Part shown: positions 14,115 through 22,178 of the stretch, piece after piece
How positions within the stretch are numbered: the stretch's first letter is position 1
How the letters are laid out: each line of letters starts with the position of its first letter
NCBI GenBank assembly: GCA_023460035.1
Contig: JAEWRN010000023.1
Location: forward strand, 1-64,000
Direction of reading: 5' to 3'
DNA length: 64,000 nt
Source: Bacillota bacterium
GTDB lineage: Bacteria; Bacillota; Clostridia; Oscillospirales; Ruminococcaceae
The notes under the pieces: generated by a model
The model's database searches: none
What the model saw: only the letters and a program-made list of their open reading frames with translations
Told to the model about the DNA's origin: nothing
Translations under genes and position numbers: made by a program

Positions 14115-16010
14115 CTACGGGGCCGTAATTTGGTAAATTGTCACGCTGTTATTTTGGTAGAACACCGGGTAGTGGGCGGCATACCATGCTTCGGCGTCTG
14201 GCCAGTTGCTGCGCTCGTACGCTGAAAACCACGCATAATCGACACCCCATTCTGCCAACAATGCACTGCTTGGGCTGGCAAACATCTGCTGCATGGCTTC
14301 GTACTGTGCAGCGTAGTCTAGCCCGTGAAAAAACAGGTAGCTGCCGCTGCCGCACACAATGGTGCGCGCCGCAAGGCTGGCGGGGGCATTGTTGTGGTTG
14401 TCACTGGTAAGAACTACGGCAGAGGCAGGGGTGTTTGCCTTTAAATAGGCGGCGGCCTGCACTTGCCAGTGGTTAAACTGCTCGTACTTACTCACCAGTT
14501 CACGGCCGGTGCTCAATACCGAACCAAAGGTGGCAAAGGCCACGGCAAGGCCAACTGCCGCAGTGGCAAGCTTACGGTGATTGGTTAGCGTGGCAAGGTC
14601 CCACAGCAGGTTTGCCGCCAGCAGGCAGCTGAGCAGGTGCCAAATGTACAGCAGCTTGTTGTTATCATAGGCATTGGGCTGAAACACCACCACTTCACAT
14701 AGCAGCAGCAAAACCAGCCCGCCCGCATACAAGCGCCGCTGGTCGCTGTTGGCGTGAAAAAGGGCTACGGGGATTAACAGGTAAACAATGCCGATGTTTT
14801 TGATGTAAAACCAAAAATAGTTGTCTTTGCCGGCATTGACCCAGTTGAATGCAAAATGCATAAAATGCTGTGCGCCAGACGGCCCAAGGGTAAAACAGAG
14901 GATCTGCGGCAGGGCCAGCAGCCCGGCACACAGCAGATAGGGGCCCCACTTGTATAAAAAAGCGCGGGGCCGGCGCAGCAGCTGGGGCAAAAACGAAAGG
15001 CACAGTACGGCGCTTACCACAAACAGCGCAAGAAACGAGTGGGTGTGAACCAGCGGCAGCGCGCCGGCAAGCACCCCCAGCAGTGCTGGCAGCCGCAACG
15101 GGTGGTCACTGTCGGGCGCGGCAAACGCAAGCCTGCAAAGCAGGTAGAGGCAGGGCAACAAAACGGCCCAGCCAAACAGCGTGGCCCGCTGGGGGATCAG
15201 CAAGTCAAGTATCGGGTTGACCCACACGATGTTCTGTTGCACATCATTGGTGGGGGTTTCATAAAAAGCGGTAAAAATATGGCTGAAATTGCCCTTTGTG
15301 CCGCCTAAAAAATAAAAAAAGCCAAAACCGCTGCCCATAAAAAAAAGCCAGAATGCCATTGCCGCTTTGCCGCCGTGGCCAAGCACCTGTTTTGCCAGCG
15401 CAAAAAAACCGCAAAACACGGCTGCCATTGCAACAAACTGCGGCAGTAACACCGCCGTGCGCAGCGGCAGGCCCAGCACCAGAAAAACAGAGGAAATACT
15501 TTCAGACAAAAAGGGGTACGACATCGGCACATTGCCCGCCAAAAGGGAATAGACGGGGGGGAAGGTACCCGTTTCGGCAATATTGCCAATAAAGGCGAGG
15601 TGCATGGGCAAATCGCCATAGGTGGACTGGCCGGACAGCAACCCGCCGTCTGCCGCGGGGCGCAGCGTATGGGTGATGAGCAAATAACAGCTCAGCACCA
15701 GTGCGGGGGCGATGCAAAGCCAAAACGCGCGGCCAAGCCTGCCCTGCAAAAATGCGGTGTGGGGCACCGCCCGCCACAGCAAAAGGGCCAGCAACAGGCA
15801 AACGGCGGCCCCGGCAGCAACTGCAGCGGGGCGAAACCCCAGCAAAAAGGCCGGCAGTGCCGGCAGCCATGCCAATAGTGCGACAGTGTTGCCCAGCCCC
15901 ACGGCCAGCCGGCCCACTGCCTCCTGCGCGGGCAGCACAAAGGCGGCCAGCAAAAAGCCGGTGGCGCAAAACAAAGCAAGGTAAAGCAGAGAAAGCAGCG
16001 TACTGGCCAA
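14115..16010 (-). CDS. polytopic membrane protein, GT-C glycosyltransferase-like
   Basis: 631 residues with about 13 hydrophobic segments, from the N-terminus to about residue 500, then a soluble C-terminal domain of ~130 residues. The first large outer loop carries TYGDLPMHLAFI, placed like the acidic/His catalytic loop of GT-C enzymes that use lipid-linked sugars. The C-terminal part (YLKANTPASAVVLTSDNHNN, then SGSYLFFHGLDY) resembles the extracytoplasmic domain of YfhO/DUF2298-type proteins. Likely transfers a sugar outside the membrane; donor and acceptor are unknown. ATG at 16010 lies just behind AGAGGTGACC. It is not in an operon with the polysaccharide-like genes further right. Confidence 0.65.
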   Translation of the reverse strand: MASTLLSLLYLALFCATGFLLAAFVLPAQEAVGRLAVGLGNTVALLAWLPALPAFLLGFRPAAVAAGAAVCLLLALLLWRAVPHTAFLQGRLGRAFWLCIAPALVLSCYLLITHTLRPAADGGLLSGQSTYGDLPMHLAFIGNIAETGTFPPVYSLLAGNVPMSYPFLSESISSVFLVLGLPLRTAVLLPQFVAMAAVFCGFFALAKQVLGHGGKAAMAFWLFFMGSGFGFFYFLGGTKGNFSHIFTAFYETPTNDVQQNIVWVNPILDLLIPQRATLFGWAVLLPCLYLLCRLAFAAPDSDHPLRLPALLGVLAGALPLVHTHSFLALFVVSAVLCLSFLPQLLRRPRAFLYKWGPYLLCAGLLALPQILCFTLGPSGAQHFMHFAFNWVNAGKDNYFWFYIKNIGIVYLLIPVALFHANSDQRRLYAGGLVLLLLCEVVVFQPNAYDNNKLLYIWHLLSCLLAANLLWDLATLTNHRKLATAAVGLAVAFATFGSVLSTGRELVSKYEQFNHWQVQAAAYLKANTPASAVVLTSDNHNNAPASLAARTIVCGSGSYLFFHGLDYAAQYEAMQQMFASPSSALLAEWGVDYAWFSAYERSNWPDAEAWYAAHYPVFYQNNSVTIYQITAP

Positions 16011-16061
16011 ACAAGGTCACCTCTTTGTGCAAAATTGTAGCGGGGCAATGTGTGCGGGGCA

Positions 16062-16970
16062 TCAAAGCCCGGTCAAATCAAAATCCGGGGTATATTCTTC
16101 CTTCGCGGCGGTGCGCTGCTGGGTATAAGCGTGGGTAAAGCCCAAATCCAGCGCGGTGTTCACCACCGTGTCGTATTCAAAGCTGGAAAGGCGGCGGTTC
16201 AGCTCTTGAAACGGCAGCGTGCGGTAGGGGGTGTACTGGCTCATCAGGCTTAAAATAAAGCTGTCCTTTGGCAGGCTTTCTGCCAGCCATTGCAGCAGCT
16301 GCAAGCTGTCTTTGCGGTGGCCGGGCAGCACCAAATGCCGCACAATCACCCCACGCCGCAACAGGCCGCCGGGGCCAAACACCGGGGGCCCGGCAAGCTG
16401 CACCATACGGGCAATGGCACTGCTTGCCACCGCAAAATAATCCGGCGCGCGGGATAGTTTAGCCGAAAGCGCGCTGTCGTAATATTTAAGGTCCGGCATA
16501 AAAATGTCCACGTTGCCGGCAAGTGCCTCAACACTGACAACAGTCTCGTACCCGCCGCAGTTATAGGCGACGGGTATTTTTAAAGCGGGCCGTGCAAGCT
16601 GAAGTGCTTGCAGCACGCCGGGCAGGTAGTGGCTTGCAGTGACAAGGTTGATGTTTGCCGCGCCCTCTGCCTGCAACCGCAAAAAAATGTCCGCAAGCTG
16701 CTGCTCGCTGACGGCTTTGCCGGTGGGCTGCTCGCTGATCTTATAATTCTGGCAAAAGCAGCAGTGCAACGCGCAGCCTGTAAAAAACACAGTGCCGCTG
16801 CCGGGGGCGCCGGGCCCTTCGCCGCTAATGCAGGGTTCCTCCCAGTAATGCAGCGCTGCGCGGGCGACATGCATTACGGTACCGGCCCCGCAAATGCCGC
16901 ACTGCGCGGTGCGGTCTACCCCGCAATGCCGCGGGCATAGGGTGCAATGGGTGTAATCGCTGAAATCCAA
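16062..16970 (-). CDS. radical SAM protein, PflA-like (COG1313 type)
   Basis: About 302 residues. TTG at 16970 is preferred because AGGAGA lies about 9 bases upstream; a GTG at 16979 sits on top of that site. The radical SAM cluster motif CALHCCFC (CxxxCxxC, residues ~66-73) follows GTVFFTG. A Cys-rich N-terminal segment (CTLCPRHC, then CGIC) may hold a second metal site. Relatives look like pyruvate formate-lyase activating enzymes but lack an adjacent glycyl-radical enzyme; none is seen here either, so the substrate is unknown. It lies 51 bases upstream of the GT-C-like gene on the same strand. Confidence 0.88.
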   Translation of the reverse strand: MDFSDYTHCTLCPRHCGVDRTAQCGICGAGTVMHVARAALHYWEEPCISGEGPGAPGSGTVFFTGCALHCCFCQNYKISEQPTGKAVSEQQLADIFLRLQAEGAANINLVTASHYLPGVLQALQLARPALKIPVAYNCGGYETVVSVEALAGNVDIFMPDLKYYDSALSAKLSRAPDYFAVASSAIARMVQLAGPPVFGPGGLLRRGVIVRHLVLPGHRKDSLQLLQWLAESLPKDSFILSLMSQYTPYRTLPFQELNRRLSSFEYDTVVNTALDLGFTHAYTQQRTAAKEEYTPDFDLTGL

Positions 16971-17059
16971 AAAGGTCACTCTCCTGAAAAGCAGGGTAAA
17001 ACAGATAATATTAGTCTACCACAGCTTGCCGCAATAGTGTACCCCAATGCGGCAGGGTA

Positions 17060-17068
17060 TGGTATAAT
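17060..17068 (+). promoter_or_regulatory. extended -10 promoter of the tyrosine phosphatase gene
   Basis: TGG followed by TATAAT (17063-17068); the -35 is weak. About 55 bases upstream of the start codon at 17123. Confidence 0.55.
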
Positions 17069-17122
17069 AAAATTAAAGATAAAAAATTGCGGCGCAGCCG
17101 CAGCAACAGGAGTAAATTTAGA

Positions 17123-18133
17123 ATGGATAGAAACACCGCGTGGTTTAACACCATACGAAGCAAAAACGAGTACGAAATTTCAGCAGAGCAGCAGGGAAAC
17201 TACACTGTATACCACAGCTTGTCGGCAAATGGATTTTCGCCCGACAATCAGGCGGGGGATTTTGCAAAGGCAATCACAGTGCAAGATTTTTACCCCGGTA
17301 AGCGCAGTTATTTCCATGTGCTGGATGAAGAGGGCCGACATTTTGTCACTGCCCCGCGCGATTTGGGGCTGCAAAGCGTGCAGAACTTTCGCGAGCTTGG
17401 GGGCTACCCCACGGCGGATGGCCGCAGTGTGAAATGGGGCCAGTTTTACCGCAGTGCGCGCCTGGTGGCGCTTTCGGGTGAAGAGCGTGCAAGCTTTGAA
17501 CAGCTGGGCATCCGTGTGGTGCTTGACTTGCGCAGTGACGTTGAAATACAGCAGCACCCAGACCCCGTGTTTCAGGGGGTGGAGCAAAAAGAGATTTCCG
17601 CCATTATTGAATTGGAAGCAAAAGAGATTAACTTCGACCCGGCTGCCCTGTATCACCTCACCCCGCAGGAAATGCAAAAGGACGACGAGGCGTTTACCGG
17701 CCGCTACCGCAACATGCCGTTTGACAACAAGGCATACCGGTACCTTTTTGAAAAGCTGGCTTCCCGGCAGGTGCCGGTGCTGTTTCACTGCACGGCGGGC
17801 AAGGACCGCACCGGGGTGGCCGCCATGCTGATTTTGCTTGCCCTGGGGGTGCCATGGCAGGTGATTCAGCAGGACTATCTGCTGACAAACAATTATTTTG
17901 CACAGCAGGTACAAAAAACACTGTCAAATTATTACCGGCCCGACCACCCGGAGCATGTGCGCCGCTTTTTGATGTCAATCGAAGGGGTGCAGCCGCATAA
18001 CCTGCAGGCGGCCTATGACGAAATTTTGCGTCGGTACGGCAGCCCGCAGCAGTATTTTGCCGCAGAGTTTGGCCTTGCCGAAACCGACCTTGCGTGGATG
18101 CGCGCGCAGTACCTTGAAGAGCAAAAACCGTAA
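17123..18133 (+). CDS. tyrosine-specific protein phosphatase (Y_phosphatase3 family)
   Basis: 336 residues, ATG at 17123 with AGGAGT upstream. Residues 1-90 form a small N-terminal domain; NFRELGGYPTADGRSVKWGQFYRSARL then starts the IphP/LipA-like phosphatase domain. The P-loop is HCTAGKDRTG with the nucleophile Cys near residue 223 and the loop Arg at the +6 position; DLRSDVE upstream is a family motif. No signal peptide is obvious. Such enzymes remove phosphate from tyrosine (and some lipids). Monocistronic; ends at the hairpin 18,176-18,204. Confidence 0.92.
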   Translation: MDRNTAWFNTIRSKNEYEISAEQQGNYTVYHSLSANGFSPDNQAGDFAKAITVQDFYPGKRSYFHVLDEEGRHFVTAPRDLGLQSVQNFRELGGYPTADGRSVKWGQFYRSARLVALSGEERASFEQLGIRVVLDLRSDVEIQQHPDPVFQGVEQKEISAIIELEAKEINFDPAALYHLTPQEMQKDDEAFTGRYRNMPFDNKAYRYLFEKLASRQVPVLFHCTAGKDRTGVAAMLILLALGVPWQVIQQDYLLTNNYFAQQVQKTLSNYYRPDHPEHVRRFLMSIEGVQPHNLQAAYDEILRRYGSPQQYFAAEFGLAETDLAWMRAQYLEEQKP

Positions 18134-18175
18134 AAGCCAAAAGGGCACGTTACGCCTTATGGATAGGAAATCAAA

Positions 18176-18204
18176 AAAATGCTCCGGCTTTGCCGGAGCA
18201 TTTT
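18176..18204. terminator. bidirectional terminator
   Basis: AAAATGCTCCGGC pairs with GCCGGAGCATTTT over a 3-base loop. It serves the phosphatase gene and the convergent XRE regulator gene. Confidence 0.85.
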
Positions 18205-18220
18205 GCAAAGGTAAGTCGTT

Positions 18221-18541
18221 TTATTGAATGTCCAAAAGGCGCTGTACCGCAAGCTGCATTTCCGGCTGGTTGCGGTACGCAGTGATAATTTGTCTTTCGC
18301 GAAAGCTCAAGTCCCCGTCGGCATATTTGCCAAAACGGCCATACAGGTCTGAAACAGAAATATCCAGTACGGTGCAGATGCGGTAAAGCACTTCGATATC
18401 AATCGCATTGGTCCCCTTTTCCCATGCGGAAATCGAATTGTGCTTTACACCGATACGCTGTGCCAGCTCACGCTGTGTAATCCCCTTTTTTCTGCGGTAG
18501 TAAAGTAGATTGTCTGCAATTTCCTTTTTGACTTCTCCCAC
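18221..18541 (-). CDS. XRE-family transcriptional regulator
   Basis: 106 residues, GTG at 18541 with GGAGGGG upstream. The N-terminal 60 residues are a clear Cro/C1 helix-turn-helix (KKGITQRELAQRIGVKHNSISAWEKGTNAIDIEVLYRI). The C-terminal 40 residues are short and helical with no known effector domain. It is divergent from the vanZ-like gene and shares its 129-base upstream region, which contains three TTTTACC half-sites, so it probably controls itself and that gene. Confidence 0.9.
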   Translation of the reverse strand: MGEVKKEIADNLLYYRRKKGITQRELAQRIGVKHNSISAWEKGTNAIDIEVLYRICTVLDISVSDLYGRFGKYADGDLSFRERQIITAYRNQPEMQLAVQRLLDIQ

Positions 18542-18585
18542 GTAGACCCCTCCAAAAATCTAAATTGTATAACACCCCTCCGTTT

Positions 18586-18655
18586 GGTAAAAAAGTCGCA
18601 AAACGTTAATTTTACCGAAAACAGTGGCAATAGACGACAACAATTAAATTTTACC
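18586..18655. promoter_or_regulatory. three TTTTACC half-sites, probable XRE operator
   Basis: GGTAAAA at 18586-18592 (inverted) faces TTTTACC at 18610-18616, and a third TTTTACC lies at 18649-18655. The first overlaps the place where the regulator's -35 would be; the last is just ahead of the Shine-Dalgarno of the vanZ-like gene. Confidence 0.5.
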
Positions 18656-18670
18656 TCATAGGAGACGAAA

Positions 18671-19162
18671 ATGCAAACACAGTCACAGAATTTAACAAAA
18701 AAAGTTGTAAAAACTAAAATAAAATGGGTCTTGTGGGTGGCAGTTTTACTATGGATGACATTTATTTTTTGCTTTTCTGCACAAAACGGCACTCAGTCGG
18801 CCCAATTGAGCGAAATGGCCCAGCAATATATTGTGAAATTAACAGGGATACCGCCCGCGGCACAAGGGGTAGATTACCAGTTTGTCCTGCGCAAGACGGC
18901 GCATTTTAGCGTTTATCTGGTTTTGGGCATTTTGTGTGTGACGGCACTGCTGTACACCCCAAAGCCCACCCGTATGGCCTTTAAAGCGGCACTTGCAATT
19001 GCAATCAGCGCAGGGTATGCGGTGACCGACGAGCTGCACCAGTCGTTTGTGGCGGGGCGCTCGGCAAGGGCGTTTGACGTGGGCATTGATACGGCCGGGG
19101 CATGTTGCGGCATGATTATCGTATTTCTAATTGCCGGGCATCACCGTAAAAAGCAGCAATAA
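18671..19162 (+). CDS. VanZ-family membrane protein
   Basis: 163 residues, ATG behind AGGAGA. About four membrane segments; the family signature is visible as FCFSAQNGTQS in the first loop, RKTAHFSVYLVLGIL and DELHQSFVAGRSARAFDVGIDTAG. VanZ proteins are small envelope proteins, some raising low-level teicoplanin resistance; no van ligase genes are near, so it is a general-type VanZ. Regulated probably by the divergent XRE protein. Confidence 0.92.
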   Translation: MQTQSQNLTKKVVKTKIKWVLWVAVLLWMTFIFCFSAQNGTQSAQLSEMAQQYIVKLTGIPPAAQGVDYQFVLRKTAHFSVYLVLGILCVTALLYTPKPTRMAFKAALAIAISAGYAVTDELHQSFVAGRSARAFDVGIDTAGACCGMIIVFLIAGHHRKKQQ

Positions 19163-19202
19163 AAAGAGCAAAAGCAGAGTTGAATCCGCTTTTGCTCTTT
19201 TT
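19161..19202. terminator. bidirectional terminator between vanZ-like and MATE genes
   Basis: AAAAAGAGCAAAAGC (19161-19175) pairs with GCTTTTGCTCTTTTT (19188-19202). Confidence 0.88.
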
Positions 19203-19224
19203 CATAAATCTTTTTTAAAGTGGG

Positions 19225-20601
19225 TCAGTTTTCAGGCATGGGGCGAATGACATCGCGGTACAATTTCCAGTAAAGATAAATGCTTGCTGCAAACGAGGCA
19301 CATTCAGCAAGGGGGAAGCTGTACCAGACGGCATCAAGGCCGATATTTGCCAGCAAAAAGGCTGCGGGCAGCAATACGACCATCTGGCGCAAAATAGAGA
19401 TCAGCAGGCTGTTAAAGCCATGCCCAAGCGCCTGAAACGCAGTGGAAAACATGATGCCGAGCGCGGCGGGTACAAAGCACAGGCTGATCGTGCGCAGTGC
19501 TGGCACGCCAATTTGCAGCATCGTGGGGGATGCGTTAAAAATGCCAAGCAGCTCGGAGGGGATTGCCCAGAATATCACCATACCGACCGCCATAATCATT
19601 ACGGCAATGCTGCAGCCCACTTTTACCGCACTGGTGACGCGTTTGCGTTTGCGGGCGCCAAAGTTGTAACCAATTACCGGCATAACACCCTGGTTTAGGC
19701 CAAATACCGGCATAAACACAAAAGACTGCAGTTTGAAATACACCCCAAAAAAGGCCACTGCGGTTTCGGTGAATTTAATTAAGATGGCGTTCATGCCCAT
19801 CGTCATGACCGAACCGATTGACTGCATAATGATGGAAGGGAAGCCGACGGCATAGATTTCCTTTACCATGCCACCGTGAAACTTAAAATTTTTGAAGCTG
19901 ATTTTCAGCACCTTTTCTCTGCGCGCCAGCACATAGAACAAAAACAGCATTGCAAATATCTGCCCCAGCACGGTGGCGATAGCCGCCCCGGCAACCCCCA
20001 TTTTGGGTACGCCAAACAGGCCAAAAATGAAAATAGGGTCCAAAATAATGTTGGTCACCGCCCCAATTAGCTGCGAAAGCATGGGGTAGATCATGTTGCC
20101 GGTGCCCTGCAAGGTTTTTTCAATCGCACCTTCCATGCAAAGCCCTATGGAAGCAATGCAGACAATGCTCATGTACTGGGTGCCCATTTCAACCACGGCG
20201 GCATTATCAATAAAAGCCGAAAGGAACATGCGGGAAAAAAACAGACCAATTAATGCGAACAGCAGCCAGTTTACAACAGCCAGCAGCAGGCCGTGCGTCG
20301 CAGCGCTGCGTGCTTCTTCAAAACGTCCTTCACCAAGCCGCCGGCTGATGAGGGAGTTTAACCCCACACCGGTGCCAATGGCGACGGCAATCAATAAGTT
20401 TTGTACCGGAAACACCAGAGAAACTGCGGTTAGCGCATCTTCACTGACCTTGGCGACAAAGTAGCTGTCTACAATATTATACAAAGCTTGTACCAGCATC
20501 GACATCATCGCGGGCAGTGCCATACTCAGAATCAGCGGAAGCATCGGTTTAGTTCCCATCCGAATCTGCTTTGATTCCTCCAAAAAATTCACTCCATTCA
20601 T
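19225..20601 (-). CDS. MATE-family multidrug/metabolite exporter
   Basis: 458 residues with twelve hydrophobic helices in two MatE repeats, the usual size. PLILSMALPAMMSMLVQALYNIVDSYFV is the characteristic first helix, and GLNQGVMPVIGYNFGARKRKR the signature after helix 7. It exports cationic compounds in exchange for Na+ or H+. The start is uncertain: ATG at 20601 has a poor ribosome site, while a TTG six codons later has GGAGTG eight bases upstream. Monocistronic. Confidence 0.93.
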   Translation of the reverse strand: MNGVNFLEESKQIRMGTKPMLPLILSMALPAMMSMLVQALYNIVDSYFVAKVSEDALTAVSLVFPVQNLLIAVAIGTGVGLNSLISRRLGEGRFEEARSAATHGLLLAVVNWLLFALIGLFFSRMFLSAFIDNAAVVEMGTQYMSIVCIASIGLCMEGAIEKTLQGTGNMIYPMLSQLIGAVTNIILDPIFIFGLFGVPKMGVAGAAIATVLGQIFAMLFLFYVLARREKVLKISFKNFKFHGGMVKEIYAVGFPSIIMQSIGSVMTMGMNAILIKFTETAVAFFGVYFKLQSFVFMPVFGLNQGVMPVIGYNFGARKRKRVTSAVKVGCSIAVMIMAVGMVIFWAIPSELLGIFNASPTMLQIGVPALRTISLCFVPAALGIMFSTAFQALGHGFNSLLISILRQMVVLLPAAFLLANIGLDAVWYSFPLAECASFAASIYLYWKLYRDVIRPMPEN

Positions 20602-20800
20602 CGTAAAAACTCTTAGTCAAACTATTCTACACGATTTAATGGGTCACTGCAAGGTACAAAGTCAAAACGACAGGCTGTTTATGCAAAAAAGGGTGGTTTG
20701 ATTTCATTGTGCGCATAGTTTTTAGGCACAAAGCGCAGGGAAAAATGGGCGAATATGGGTTATTAATTTTGCAGGCCCGTAACTTTATAATAAAAACAAC
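20602..20800. other. intergenic stretch ahead of the CRISPR, no gene seen
   Basis: AT-rich sequence between the MATE gene start and the leader-like element. Translation in all frames gives only short peptides, with nothing resembling Cas1, Cas2 or Cas4. Confidence 0.6.
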
Positions 20801-20803
20801 CAA

Positions 20804-20975
20804 AAGTGCGAAGCGACAGTAAACACGAATATGCTGGAGGGCGCGCACCGTATAAATAACTGAATTGGGGTGCAAAACAAAAAAGTGGTACCAAAACAAA
20901 TGCACAGTGCTTTATTGCATATAGCCATTGTACAAAATGCACAATGGCTGAATTGAAGCTTGGTGCATTTTTGCT
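20804..20975 (+). promoter_or_regulatory. CRISPR leader-like region
   Basis: It begins with GTGCG (20806-20810), then a purine-rich middle with GCTGGAGGG, and closes with CGCAC (20844-20848). A GTGCGAA...GGGAGG...CGCACC block of this layout is, as I recall, typical of leaders between cas2 and type I-C arrays. AT-rich sequence then runs directly into the first repeat, as in a leader. Confidence 0.5.
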
Positions 20976-21074
20976 GTCGCCACCCGCACGGGTGGCGTGG
21001 ATTGAAAATCCGACTATTTGTCGTACTGGATTGCAATTGCAGGTCGCCACCCGCGTGGGTGGGGTGGATTATTG
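20976..21074 (+). CRISPR. minimal type I-C-like CRISPR: two repeats, one spacer, no cas genes
   Basis: Repeat 1 (20976-21007, 32 bases) begins GTCGCCACCCGCACGGGTGG and ends GTGGATTGAAA, the type I-C repeat layout with a central palindrome and ATTGAAA tail. A 35-base spacer (21008-21042) follows. Repeat 2 (21043-21074) is the same over most of its length but has changes in the loop (GCGTGG) and a lost tail (ATTATTG for ATTGAAA), as expected of the terminal, leader-distal repeat. No cas gene occurs in the window. Confidence 0.75.
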
Positions 21075-21097
21075 CGTAAACTGTTGCGCACAAACAA

Positions 21098-21145
21098 AAA
21101 AGGCATTGCCATGCACGAGCTTTTTGTGTGGCGGTGCCTTTTTGT
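21098..21145. terminator. imperfect hairpin after the CRISPR
   Basis: AAAAAGGCATTGCC pairs imperfectly with GGCGGTGCCTTTTT around an inner CAC/GTG stem. It may end both the short CRISPR transcript and the leftward acyltransferase operon. Confidence 0.55.
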
Positions 21146-21182
21146 TATTTGTATTTGACTTATTTTAAAATTACCGGCACAG

Positions 21183-22178
21183 TCAGCACTGGATATTCGG
21201 CCGGTCCTGGTCGCCGTCTGCACGGAACATCACGAACCCGTCATCGTCACTGGTGAAAAAGTAATATTCCACATTTTCAATCAGTGGTGGGGCAAGGTAA
21301 TGCGGGATAATAATGTCGTCGGCTTCAGCGCGTTCAGAAAACCCGGCACCGGCCATGCTTTGCGCAGAAAGCCCATGGCAATAACAGTCGATGTATTCAG
21401 CCTCATAGGCGCCCAGCAGCGCGTCCAGCGCCACACCGTACTGCGGCAGGGTGTCGTAATCGCCCACAATGTCAACAAGGCGCAGTACATGGGTATCACC
21501 CACCAACACATCGCGCAAAAAAAACACCAAGGTGCAGCGGTCGTCTAAAAAACCGCCCATTGCAATATAGCTTTGCCGGGGGTAGGCAAAATAACGCCGT
21601 TTTAAATACCATGCGTCTTTGTAGGGCTTTGCCGTCGCAGGCGGCGTAAAGGCTGCCGCAAGCTCGTCAAATGTGGCAAACCGGCGCAAACTGCCGTTGC
21701 CGCTCACCGGTAAAATCGTGGCATTTTTAATTTGTGCCACATGGTAAACGGGCCGCGGCGCAAGGCGGTAAAAATGCCCCATGCGGGCGCAGGTATACCC
21801 CAAAAACTCATAAAAGGGGATCGTATTGGGCCGGATATTATTGCAGCTCATGCGTTTGGCGCCGGTCAGCGGCAGCATTTGCGCCATCAGCTCCAGCCCG
21901 CTGCCCTTGGCTTTTTTGTCGGCACACCAAATCGAAATCCAGATATCCTGCCCGTTTTCGCTGGTGGGGATAAACCCGCACACCGCGGCAATTTGCCCCT
22001 GTTGCAAGCAAAGTACAAAGTTGACGGTGGCAGGGTTGCTTTGCCCGTTTTGGTAGTAGTAGCAAAAATAATCCGGCAGGTTAATCAGCGGGTGGCGGCT
22101 GCCCCAATGGGTGTTCATAAAGGCGACAATGTCCTCTTTGTCTGCCGGGGCGGCAAGGCGAAATGTGTAGTCACTCAA
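21183..22178 (-). CDS. GNAT-like acyltransferase, last gene of the FkbH-ACP operon
   Basis: 331 residues. The N-terminal half is a GNAT fold: FRLAAPADKEDIVAFMNTHWG starts the domain, VCGFIPTSENGQDIWISIWCADKKAKGSG holds the acyl-donor loop in a degenerate form, and NTIPFYEFLGYTCARMGHFY is the C-terminal signature. The C-terminal half (from ~170) includes WYLKRRYFAYPRQSY. Proteins of this shape occur in polysaccharide or secondary-metabolite loci and move an acyl or aminoacyl group to an amino sugar or similar acceptor. Its ATG overlaps the SDR stop (ATGA), so both are translationally coupled. A role in transferring the ACP-bound acyl group is inferred. Confidence 0.72.
   Translation of the reverse strand: MSDYTFRLAAPADKEDIVAFMNTHWGSRHPLINLPDYFCYYYQNGQSNPATVNFVLCLQQGQIAAVCGFIPTSENGQDIWISIWCADKKAKGSGLELMAQMLPLTGAKRMSCNNIRPNTIPFYEFLGYTCARMGHFYRLAPRPVYHVAQIKNATILPVSGNGSLRRFATFDELAAAFTPPATAKPYKDAWYLKRRYFAYPRQSYIAMGGFLDDRCTLVFFLRDVLVGDTHVLRLVDIVGDYDTLPQYGVALDALLGAYEAEYIDCYCHGLSAQSMAGAGFSERAEADDIIIPHYLAPPLIENVEYYFFTSDDDGFVMFRADGDQDRPNIQC

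Noticed and set aside
20602..20975. A cas gene remnant upstream of the CRISPR.
   Set aside because: I translated the plausible frames and found nothing like Cas1, Cas2 or Cas4.
20763..21093. Minus-strand frames with IHATRAGGDS and RHPCGW peptides.
   Set aside because: These peptides are translated CRISPR repeats, not proteins.
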